Translations under genes and position numbers: made by a program
Part shown: one piece after another, positions 1-6,171 of the stretch
Numbering within the stretch: the stretch's first letter is position 1
Layout: each line of letters starts with the position of its first letter
The notes under the pieces: generated by a model
The model's input: only the letters and a program-made list of their open reading frames with translations
What the model was told of the DNA's origin: nothing
Database searches by the model: none
DNA from: Flavobacteriales bacterium
GTDB lineage: Bacteria > Bacteroidota > Bacteroidia > Flavobacteriales_D > Crocinitomicaceae
NCBI GenBank assembly: GCA_947476515.1
Contig: CANJQZ010000119.1
Coordinates: 1 to 6,277 of the forward strand
Length of the DNA: 6,277 nt
Direction: 5' to 3'

Positions 1-352
1 CTGCACTTTCTTTTTCCGTTTCAGCTTGCTTCAAAGCAGATTTCTCTTGAAAATAAGTATTCACACACTGATTCGTTGGATCAACAATAGCAGGAGCTTT
101 ATTTTCAAATACATCTTGTATACCCTTCACGACTAATTTCCAATTGGCCTCACTCATTTCTTTTGTAATATTTTGACCTATACTGAGTCCAATTAAATAG
201 GAAACAGAATCTATTCTTTCTTTAGAAACTTTTCCAGTTTTTACTTCTGTATTCGCAGCAGGAACTTCTACTGCTTGAACTTGTTTGTTTTTTTGAGCTA
301 TTACTTGTCCACTTGCTAGTAAAATAGCCATCCCAATCATTACTTTTTTCAT
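1..352 (-). CDS. Secreted FKBP-type peptidyl-prolyl isomerase, N-terminal part (cut by left edge)
   Basis: The reading frame starts at an ATG at 350-352 and stays open for 117 codons to the window edge, so the C-terminus is missing. Residues 1-20 form a clear Sec signal peptide: MKK, a hydrophobic stretch (VMIGMAILLASG) and a likely cleavage site at VIA-Q. There is no lipobox cysteine, so it should be periplasmic rather than lipid-anchored. After a Gln/Val/Lys-rich linker (21-42), residues 44-112 (SKERIDSVSYLIGLSIGQNI onward, then a charged helix) resemble the dimerisation domain found at the N-terminus of Mip/FkpA-type FKBP isomerases. In that family this domain precedes a catalytic FKBP fold that assists folding of envelope proteins. 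The catalytic domain lies outside the window, so activity cannot be judged. It begins 11 bp after the nadK stop and is probably co-transcribed with it. The start is not preceded by a Shine-Dalgarno sequence, only an A-rich stretch. Confidence 0.75.
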   Translation of the reverse strand, partial: MKKVMIGMAILLASGQVIAQKNKQVQAVEVPAANTEVKTGKVSKERIDSVSYLIGLSIGQNITKEMSEANWKLVVKGIQDVFENKAPAIVDPTNQCVNTYFQEKSALKQAETEKESA

Positions 353-363
353 CTTTTATTATT

Positions 364-1242
364 TTAATTTCTAGTATCTACTCCCCAGAACATTTTATTT
401 CGAATGGTATCTAGGAAATTATTATGTTCAAATTTAACGACATTAATCATAAATTCCGCCTTTTTTATGATGATTTCTTCACCTTGCTTGATACTTTTTG
501 AATTTCCATCTAGACTGAGTAGAAAAGTTCTGTCTCTTCCTTCAACGCTCAAACTAATCGGTAAATGATCAGGAACAACAACGGGACGAACATTTAAATT
601 ATGTGCAGCGATAGGTGTTAAGATATGTACTTGACATCCTGGGGTGATGATAGGGCCACCACAACTTAAATTATAAGCTGTTGATCCTGTTGGGGTTGCT
701 ACAATTAATCCATCAGCCCAATAACTATTCAAGTATTTATTATCCAAAGCAGCATGCACTGTAATCATTGAAGAGGTATCTTTTTTATGCACCGTCAATT
801 CATTCATTGCAAAATTTGCATCACCAAACAATTCTTCTACCGTATGAACTCTCAGTAATGAACGCTTTTGAAAATCATATTCCTTATTATAAATAGCTTG
901 AATAGTTGCTTCGATGGTATCTTTAGAAATATTGGCTAAGAAACCTAGACGCCCGGTATTAATTCCTAACACAGGAACGCCAGAATCGCGAATATAACTT
1001 ACAGATTTCAAAAAAGTACCATCCCCACCTAAACTTAAGGTTAAATCTATTCCCGATTTAAAATCAGTATAGGAGGAAAAAGTTTGATGATTTTCCCTTA
1101 TACCACATTTAGCAATTAAAGACGCATTTAATTCTTCTTCAATAACTACTTCCCAACCTAAGTCTTCCATTACAGCGATGACTTTCAAAAAGTATTCACT
1201 AATACTTTTATTGATTTTCTTACCAATTAGAGCTACTACCAT
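364..1242 (-). CDS. nadK: NAD kinase
   Basis: This 292-residue protein has the usual length and motifs of bacterial NAD kinase, the cytoplasmic enzyme that phosphorylates NAD to NADP and so sets the NADPH supply. Visible motifs in order are LGGDGTFL (71-78, the GGDG nucleotide-binding motif), INTGRLGFLA (94-103), the NE pair at 147-148, DGLIVATPTGSTAY (177-190), RPVVVPD (219-225) and LSLDGN (242-247). It ends with the common FLDTIRNKMFWG region (276-287). Nothing is truncated. The ATG start at 1240-1242 gives the expected first strand (VVALIGKK). The ATG lies 2 bp after the stop of the upstream CBS-domain gene, so translation is probably coupled to it. Transcription most likely starts ahead of the CBS gene, since there is no space for a promoter between them. 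The family call is secure; regulation is inferred. Confidence 0.96.
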   Translation of the reverse strand: MVVALIGKKINKSISEYFLKVIAVMEDLGWEVVIEEELNASLIAKCGIRENHQTFSSYTDFKSGIDLTLSLGGDGTFLKSVSYIRDSGVPVLGINTGRLGFLANISKDTIEATIQAIYNKEYDFQKRSLLRVHTVEELFGDANFAMNELTVHKKDTSSMITVHAALDNKYLNSYWADGLIVATPTGSTAYNLSCGGPIITPGCQVHILTPIAAHNLNVRPVVVPDHLPISLSVEGRDRTFLLSLDGNSKSIKQGEEIIIKKAEFMINVVKFEHNNFLDTIRNKMFWGVDTRN

Positions 1243-1244
1243 CC

Positions 1245-1907
1245 TTAGAATTTCATAAAATTCATTAATGCTTCAAAATTCGCTTGAATTGCATCATCTC
1301 CATTTCCAATTTGAAAACTTGCTTTAATCGTATAATCGAAGCGTTCAAAAGTTTTAATAATACGGGTTAAATCCAATTCATTAATCTTCAAAGTTACTTC
1401 CAATTTAGAAGAATCAGGAGTGGAAAAAATAAATGAACTTAAAATTTTTGCTGAATTACTTTCCACAATTTGAGCAATCTGTGCCATCGAATAATCAATC
1501 TCATTCATAGAGAGAACCAAAATAGCTCCTTGTTCTTTTATACTACCAATATTTGCCAATTGCGTCATTAAATGAAAAATATTGGTGCAACCTAGATAAT
1601 TTTCTTTATCGTCAAGAATTGGAAGCACGCTTAATTTTTGCTCAGACATCATAGAAAGCACTTCATAAATATGCGCATTTTCAAGAACATATGGTCTGGG
1701 TAGGTGATTAAACAAAACATCTAAAGTATCGTCTAGATTTTGATGATCCATAATGTCAGATTCAGATACCAAACCTACAAAATTCCCATTTTTCAAAACT
1801 GGAAGATGAGAAACCTTAAATTCATCCATCCAATTCAATGCTTTTTCACCCGTATCTGTATGAATTAAAGGTGGTATTTCTTCCGTAATCAGTTCTTTCG
1901 CCCTCAT
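1245..1907 (-). CDS. CBS-pair protein with C-terminal ACT-like domain
   Basis: I choose the ATG at 1905-1907 (220 residues, MRAKELITEEIPPL). A longer form would need a TTG at 1917-1919 and adds only four residues; the CBS fold begins right at the ATG, so the extension is unnecessary. Residues 1-55 form a first CBS motif (ELITEEIPPLIHTDTGEKAL, then VSHLPVLKNGNFVGLVSESD) and residues 68-118 a second (RPYVLENAHIYEVLSMM, then LSVLPILDDKENYLGCTN). Paired CBS domains usually bind adenine nucleotides or related ligands. Residues 127-198 (GAILVLSMNEIDYSMAQIAQ, then LEVTLKINELDLTRIIKTFE) look like an ACT-type beta-alpha-beta regulatory fold. There is no enzyme domain, transmembrane segment or DNA-binding motif, which suggests a stand-alone sensor. 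Its stop is 2 bp before the nadK start. A role in tuning NAD kinase or reporting nucleotide state is a guess from this linkage; the biochemical function of this family is not known to me. Confidence 0.85.
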   Translation of the reverse strand: MRAKELITEEIPPLIHTDTGEKALNWMDEFKVSHLPVLKNGNFVGLVSESDIMDHQNLDDTLDVLFNHLPRPYVLENAHIYEVLSMMSEQKLSVLPILDDKENYLGCTNIFHLMTQLANIGSIKEQGAILVLSMNEIDYSMAQIAQIVESNSAKILSSFIFSTPDSSKLEVTLKINELDLTRIIKTFERFDYTIKASFQIGNGDDAIQANFEALMNFMKF

Positions 1908-1969
1908 ATAAGGCGCCAAAGTAGTAAAATCCTTTCGAAGTTTGTAATTTTACGGCTTAAATATTATAC
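1908..1969. promoter_or_regulatory. Divergent intergenic region between the CBS/nadK cluster and pdxJ
   Basis: This is the only non-coding stretch between two genes that point away from each other, so it must contain or overlap the start signals for both. It is AT-rich. On the plus strand GAAGTTTG (1937-1944) matches five of the six fixed positions of the Bacteroidota -7 box (TAnnTTTG), which would give pdxJ a leader of about 20 nt, but I see no clear -33 TTG element at the right distance. On the minus strand CTACTTTG (1924-1917) keeps only TTTG and lies too close to the CBS ATG to convince. Neither gene has a Shine-Dalgarno sequence, which is usual for this phylum. The presence of regulatory signals is inferred from gene orientation; the exact boxes are weak. 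Confidence 0.5.
1924..1953. repeat. Inverted repeat in the divergent promoter region
   Basis: GTAAAAT (1924-1930) and ATTTTAC (1947-1953) are perfect 7-bp inverted arms separated by 16 bp, and the spacer contains the small palindrome TTCGAA (1934-1939), slightly off centre. The position between two divergent genes would suit a dimeric regulator site. The arms are AT-rich and short, so chance is a real alternative. A terminator is unlikely because no gene ends here. Confidence 0.35.
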
Positions 1970-2686
1970 ATGACGAAGTTAAGTGTCAACATCAATAAAG
2001 TAGCAACCATACGCAATGCGCGTGGAGGAAATACACCCAATCTAGTTCAATTTGCTATTGATTGTGAACGCTTTGGAGCAGATGGTATAACCGTACACCC
2101 ACGCCCTGATGAAAGACATATTACCTACAAAGACATAGAAGAATTGAGTGAAGTAATTCAAACTGAATTTAATATAGAAGGTTATCCAGAGGAACGCTAC
2201 TTGAAAATGCTTAAAAAATTCAGACCTCATCAAGCAACCTTAGTTCCAGATCCACCAGGAGTACTTACTTCTAATGCAGGATGGAATTTTGAGAAAGATG
2301 CTGATTTTTTAATTCCGATCATTGCCCAAATCAAAGATTTAGGTATTCGAGTTTCCTTATTTGTTGAAGCTGAAGAAAAAGATGTTGAAAAGGCTTTTAA
2401 AACTGGGGCTGATCGAATTGAATTGTACACTGGACCCTTTGCAGCTCAATATCCACTGAATAAAAAAGAAGCCATTGCTAATTACAAATTGGCAGCTCAA
2501 AGAGCAAAAGAACTTGGTTTAGGTATCAATGCTGGACATGATTTAAGTTTTGAAAACCTACATTATTTCAAATCTCAATTAATTCAACTTGATGAAGTTT
2601 CTATTGGTCATGCCATCATTTCAGAAGCGTTGTATTTAGGAATTGAAAATTGCATTCAACTTTACAAAAACGAATTATTGCGCTAA
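1970..2686 (+). CDS. pdxJ: Pyridoxine 5'-phosphate synthase
   Basis: PdxJ condenses 1-deoxy-xylulose 5-phosphate with 3-amino-2-oxopropyl phosphate to give pyridoxine 5'-phosphate, the ring-closing step of the DXP-dependent vitamin B6 pathway in the cytoplasm. The 238-residue protein matches the family length and is a single TIM barrel. Recognisable segments are SVNINKVATIRNARGG (5-20), ADGITVHPRPDERHI (37-51), LVPDPPG (91-97), VSLFVEAE (128-135), IELYTG (150-155), GINAGHDL (185-192) and IGHAII (212-217). By alignment from memory with the E. coli enzyme, H43, R45, H50, E70, E151 and H190 correspond to the known active-site residues, so it should be active. The ATG at 1970 is the only sensible start, as an in-frame TAA sits at 1958-1960. 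It is the only plus-strand gene here, divergent from the CBS gene and convergent with the MscS gene, whose coding end it overlaps by 12 bp. Confidence 0.97.
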   Translation: MTKLSVNINKVATIRNARGGNTPNLVQFAIDCERFGADGITVHPRPDERHITYKDIEELSEVIQTEFNIEGYPEERYLKMLKKFRPHQATLVPDPPGVLTSNAGWNFEKDADFLIPIIAQIKDLGIRVSLFVEAEEKDVEKAFKTGADRIELYTGPFAAQYPLNKKEAIANYKLAAQRAKELGLGINAGHDLSFENLHYFKSQLIQLDEVSIGHAIISEALYLGIENCIQLYKNELLR

Positions 2687-3787
2687 ATCAGTATTGGTTT
2701 TGATGTTTACAGAACGCTGAGGATAAGGTATTTTTATGTTGTGCTCTCTAAACAATCGATCTATTTCAAATCTTATATCTGACTTATAATTATTTATATC
2801 CCAGCTTTGGTCCGCCCAAAACACCAATTCCATTTCAAGACCATTTTCACCAAAATGAGCTAACCTAACCATAATTGGATCACTTTTTCTAACCTTCGGA
2901 TGCGCTAAAGCAGCCTGAGTTAATAGGTTAGAAACCAATACTGTATCGACTCCATATTCAACTAATAAAGTAATAGAAAATCGAGATGTTTCAGATCCAT
3001 GGCTCCAATTTTCAACTTGTTGTTGTGTTAATCTTGTATTAGGAATAATGAGCACATTGCCTTCACGAGTTTCTATTTGAGTTGTTCTTGCATTTATTTT
3101 AACAATCTTAGCGACCATGCGTGAATTATTATTCTCCATAATATCAACAATATCTCCAACTCTCAAATTACCTTCTACTAAAAGAACAATTCCTGCAATT
3201 AGGTCTTTAAACACATCCTGTAATCCTAAACCTAAACCTACCAATAGCCCAACCGATCCAGTAAGAATTAATGTTAAATCGATTGACAATACTTGACATG
3301 CAAATAAGATGGCAAATACATAAATTATATATCTAGCAATTTGTGTGTAAACATATTCAGAACCTCCATTCTCTTCTGCTTTTGATCGAAATTTTCTACC
3401 TATGTATAACTTCACGAAGTTCACTAACATTCTGGTTCCAATTGATATTGAAACAATAACCAAAATATGATAGAAACTTAAATTAAAGGACTTTAAATTA
3501 ATTAATTTAAAATCTAAAAAATCCTCAAAAGTGATGTCTTTATTGTTAAATTGAAAACTGATTACAGCAAAATAAAGCGCAAAAATGTAAACGCTTTGAC
3601 TTGCCAGTTTCAACCAGGTCACCCTCCTACCTTCTAGACTGATATTGGCATTTGTTAAATATTGTTTTAAAAATCTATGAACATATCTGCGCAAAATTGC
3701 CGCAACTATATAAATCAAAGCTAGAAAAACAAGATTCCAGAAACAGATATTAAAAGGTCCAATTTTAAAAATAGTTTGACTCAACAT
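2675..3787 (-). CDS. MscS-family mechanosensitive ion channel
   Basis: This 370-residue membrane protein has the layout of small-conductance mechanosensitive channels, which open under membrane tension to release solutes during osmotic downshock. Hydrophobic segments lie at about 14-33, 60-80, 103-125 and 146-170, followed by the pore helix and its continuation at 172-206 (ILTGSVGLLVGLGLGLQDVF, then KDLIAGIVLLVEG). The Gly-rich GLLVGLGLGLQ and the LRVGDIV that follows (208-214) are the family signature. Residues 214-255 form the beta domain (TTQIETREGNVLIIPN), and 270-358 the alpha/beta C-terminal domain ending in IPYPQRSV. It has one or more extra N-terminal helices compared with the minimal E. 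coli MscS (286 residues), so it is a medium-sized family member; I cannot assign a subtype. It starts 3 bp after the dnaG stop, suggesting co-transcription. Its last 12 bp overlap the end of pdxJ on the other strand. Confidence 0.93.
   Translation of the reverse strand: MLSQTIFKIGPFNICFWNLVFLALIYIVAAILRRYVHRFLKQYLTNANISLEGRRVTWLKLASQSVYIFALYFAVISFQFNNKDITFEDFLDFKLINLKSFNLSFYHILVIVSISIGTRMLVNFVKLYIGRKFRSKAEENGGSEYVYTQIARYIIYVFAILFACQVLSIDLTLILTGSVGLLVGLGLGLQDVFKDLIAGIVLLVEGNLRVGDIVDIMENNNSRMVAKIVKINARTTQIETREGNVLIIPNTRLTQQQVENWSHGSETSRFSITLLVEYGVDTVLVSNLLTQAALAHPKVRKSDPIMVRLAHFGENGLEMELVFWADQSWDINNYKSDIRFEIDRLFREHNIKIPYPQRSVNIKTNTDLAQ
3492..3511. repeat. Perfect 20-bp AT-only palindrome inside the MscS gene
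   Basis: The 20 bases read identically on both strands and contain only A and T, with the centre at TTAATTAA. They encode residues 93-99 (FKLINLK) of the channel, in the loop before the third hydrophobic segment. In such AT-rich coding DNA a chance origin is plausible, since only ten A/T matches are needed. No function is claimed. Confidence 0.6.
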
Positions 3788-3790
3788 AAA

Positions 3791-5749
3791 TTAACTTAAA
3801 ATAGTTCTACCCAAAAGATCCGCAAGAATTCGCTTGACTTTTTCATAGGATAATTGTTCTGTCAAAATTAACAAGGAATCTTCTTCAGAAAGGTCTTTTT
3901 GTTTTAATTGCTCTTGCAAATTTAGGATATGTAAATTGACTTTATGATACTTAAAATTATAAATTGAATGCAAGACCGTTTGATTGAGATCCCCTTCCTC
4001 TCTTTTAGTATGAATATTATGTTTCAACAACCAATTAGGACTTAAATCCGATTCAATGGTTTCAAGATTAGATACAAATTTTACGATGTCTTGATTTTCC
4101 AGATGTTTAAAATGAGAACTAGAATAGAGCATATTTTCAGAAATTCCCAATGCAAATTGCTCGTGAATTTCTCTACAATTTGGATCTGTAAAAGTCAATG
4201 CATCTCTATTTAATTCTTGACAAACCAATTCTAAAACACTTAACTTCGTTTTCACATCGGAACCTTCATTATCCATTTCAATTTCGCGAGTACCAAATTG
4301 AAGCATCAAACGAATTAATTCAAATTCATGATTCAGCTTCGAACTTTCGTCCTTTTTTACAGGAGTATGTTGAGGCGTAGATTCTTCATTAACTACAGGA
4401 ACATTTCGATATTCTGGTTCATTGTGTTGTTTCGCCAGAGTATTTTTCCGAAGTCGCGCCAATTCTGTATTTACGATTTGCTCCTCCATGTCAAAATGAG
4501 TTGAAAGCTCTTTTGCATAGACACTTCGCGTAATATGATCTGGAATTAATGATACAGAATGAACAATCTCTTTAATTAGATTCGCTTTTTGAAGTGGATC
4601 ATTCTTCCCCTCTTTTAAAAGCACACTTGCTTTAAATGAAATGAAATCCTGTTTATTTTCTTTAATGAAATCATGCGTTTGCGCAGCACTATTATTTTTA
4701 GCAAAAGAGTCAGGGTCTTCTCCCTCTGGAAATAAGACCACCTTAACATTCATTCCTTCTTCGAGAATTAAATCAATTCCTCTAAAAGAAGCTTTAATTC
4801 CAGCCGCATCACCATCAAAAAGAATTGTGATGTTTTTGGTATAGCGACCAATCAATTTAATCTGCTCCTTAGTAAGCGAAGTTCCAGAAGAAGAAACCAC
4901 ATGCTGAATACCGGACTGATGCATACTAATCACATCTGTATAACCCTCGCATAATAGACACTCATCATATTTGGTGACATCACCTTTGGCGAAGAATAGT
5001 CCATAAAGAATCTCACTTTTATTGTAAACAATACTATCTGGAGAATTATAATATTTTGCAATTTTTTTATCATTCAATAAAGTCCGTCCACCAAATCCCA
5101 AAACACGACCAGAAACACTATGAATTGGGAAGAGAACACGACCTCTAAAGAAATCAAACGATCGTTCCTCCTTAGTTTTAGAAAGTCCTACTTTTTCAAG
5201 ATACTCTAATTTATAACCTTTAGCGAGGGCGGTCTTCGTAAAATCATCACCTTTATTGAGGCAATATCCCAATTGAAATTTCTCAATAATATCAGGTCTA
5301 AATCCACGCTCTTCAAAATAAGACAGACCAATTGCTTTACCTTCCTCAGAGTTCATTAAATTATCCGCAAAATAGTTTTTTGCAAATTCATTAATGATAA
5401 ATAAACTATCTCGTTCTGTAGCTTGTGCGAGTTCATCAGCGGTTGGTGCAGCATCCTGTGGGATTTCAATTCCATATTTATCCGCTAACCAGCGTAAAGC
5501 TTCGGGATAAGAAAAATGTTCTTTTTCCATTAAAAAGGAAACAACCGTCCCACCCTTTCCTGTAGAAAAGCACTTAAAAATTTGTTTAGCAGGAGAAACA
5601 ACAAAAGAAGCAGTTTTCTCGTCCGTAAAAGGGCTTAAACCTTTAAGATTAGATCCAGCGCGTTTCAATTGAACAAATTCACCAATAACTTCCTCAATAC
5701 GAGAAGTATTCATGATTTCATCAATAATTTGCGGGGATATTTTACTCAT
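3791..5749 (-). CDS. dnaG: DNA primase with degenerate zinc ribbon
   Basis: DnaG makes the RNA primers for replication on the template opened by the DnaB helicase. The 652-residue protein has the family order. The zinc-ribbon domain is at about 1-100; the RNA-polymerase-like catalytic core spans about 110-430, with FRGRVLFPIH (201-210) and RVLGFGGR (215-222) in the basic part; and the TOPRIM metal site holds CEGYTDV (267-273, E268 and D272) and FDGDAAG (311-317, D312 and D314). A polar Pro/Glu-rich linker (about 438-472) leads to a helical C-terminal domain (474-652) that should bind the helicase. The zinc ribbon is unusual: of the CHCC ligands only C60 remains, the others being S39, T42 and T63, with spacing kept and no frameshift. 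The start ATG (5747-5749) overlaps the upstream stop by 4 nt (ATGA), so translation is coupled. The usual rpsU-dnaG-rpoD context is absent. Confidence 0.96.
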   Translation of the reverse strand: MSKISPQIIDEIMNTSRIEEVIGEFVQLKRAGSNLKGLSPFTDEKTASFVVSPAKQIFKCFSTGKGGTVVSFLMEKEHFSYPEALRWLADKYGIEIPQDAAPTADELAQATERDSLFIINEFAKNYFADNLMNSEEGKAIGLSYFEERGFRPDIIEKFQLGYCLNKGDDFTKTALAKGYKLEYLEKVGLSKTKEERSFDFFRGRVLFPIHSVSGRVLGFGGRTLLNDKKIAKYYNSPDSIVYNKSEILYGLFFAKGDVTKYDECLLCEGYTDVISMHQSGIQHVVSSSGTSLTKEQIKLIGRYTKNITILFDGDAAGIKASFRGIDLILEEGMNVKVVLFPEGEDPDSFAKNNSAAQTHDFIKENKQDFISFKASVLLKEGKNDPLQKANLIKEIVHSVSLIPDHITRSVYAKELSTHFDMEEQIVNTELARLRKNTLAKQHNEPEYRNVPVVNEESTPQHTPVKKDESSKLNHEFELIRLMLQFGTREIEMDNEGSDVKTKLSVLELVCQELNRDALTFTDPNCREIHEQFALGISENMLYSSSHFKHLENQDIVKFVSNLETIESDLSPNWLLKHNIHTKREEGDLNQTVLHSIYNFKYHKVNLHILNLQEQLKQKDLSEEDSLLILTEQLSYEKVKRILADLLGRTILS

Positions 5750-6171
5750 TTAGCCGCTGTAGCATCGTTAATGTATGGATAATGCTTTTCAGTGATTACT
5801 TTACCTTTTTCATCGTAGGTAATCCAATCTCCAACAATTTTGTCATCTTGATATTCACCACGATAATGCAATCTGCCGTTTGGATATTTTACAATAGTAA
5901 ATCCATCACGCTTTCCATTTTCATAAAAAGTAATAGAAAGTTCATTCCCAGCTTCTGAAAAGAAAGTCCATTTTCCATTTCGCAAATGATTATTATCTTG
6001 TGGACCTTGAAATTTAATATTTTTCTTTCCCGGATACCATTCCGTAAAAATGCCATTTTTTATTTCTACTAAATTCTCCACCTTCTTGGGTTTCAAAAAT
6101 TTCGCGTTGCTGTCGCCGCAAGAATAAACCACAATAGCCAATAAAATTAATAAACAGTATTTTTTCATCAT
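5746..6171 (-). CDS. Small lipoprotein with MORN-like repeats
   Basis: The protein is 141 residues long. Residues 1-18 are a lipoprotein signal peptide: MMKK, the hydrophobic core CLLILLAIVV and a lipobox VYSC with the lipidated cysteine at 18, so the mature protein should be anchored in the envelope. From about 36 on it is made of repeating beta-hairpin units with the spacing of MORN-like repeats: ITFYENGKRDG (80-90), VKYPNGRLHYRGEYQDDKIVG (94-114) and WITYDEKGKVITEKHY (116-131), with NGKWTFF (65-71) as a first, weaker one. Such repeats usually serve as structural or binding surfaces and give no specific function. Either ATG (6169-6171 or 6166-6168) could start it; I take the first, which overlaps the upstream stop as ATGA. 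Its own stop overlaps the dnaG start by 4 nt. Position suggests co-expression with dnaG, but no functional link is evident. Confidence 0.85.
   Translation of the reverse strand: MMKKYCLLILLAIVVYSCGDSNAKFLKPKKVENLVEIKNGIFTEWYPGKKNIKFQGPQDNNHLRNGKWTFFSEAGNELSITFYENGKRDGFTIVKYPNGRLHYRGEYQDDKIVGDWITYDEKGKVITEKHYPYINDATAAK

Noticed and set aside
353..363. Terminator or promoter between nadK and the FKBP-type gene
   Set aside because: The gap is only 11 bp, AT-rich, with no hairpin and no room for a promoter.
1917..1924. Minus-strand -7 promoter box CTACTTTG ahead of the CBS gene
   Set aside because: Only TTTG matches the consensus, no -33 element is visible, and it would leave almost no leader before the ATG.
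2042..2430. Two minus-strand open frames of 63 and 66 codons inside pdxJ
   Set aside because: They lie wholly within a well-conserved pdxJ, have no recognisable domains, and are antisense shadows of its codons.
3221..3242. Short tandem repeat CCTAAA in the MscS gene
   Set aside because: It simply encodes the conserved GLGLGL of the pore helix with repeated codons.
4198..4844. Two plus-strand open frames of 60 and 67 codons inside dnaG
   Set aside because: They are antisense to conserved primase sequence and have no family resemblance or start signals.
5559..5635. Sequencing error or frameshift as the cause of missing DnaG zinc ligands
   Set aside because: The frame stays conserved on both sides and the ligand positions are clean Ser and Thr codons needing several independent base changes.
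5746..6171. The lipoprotein as a 'YwqK-type antitoxin' of a toxin-antitoxin pair
   Set aside because: MORN-like repeat proteins often carry that automatic label. Here there is a lipoprotein signal and no toxin gene beside it, so an antitoxin role is unsupported.
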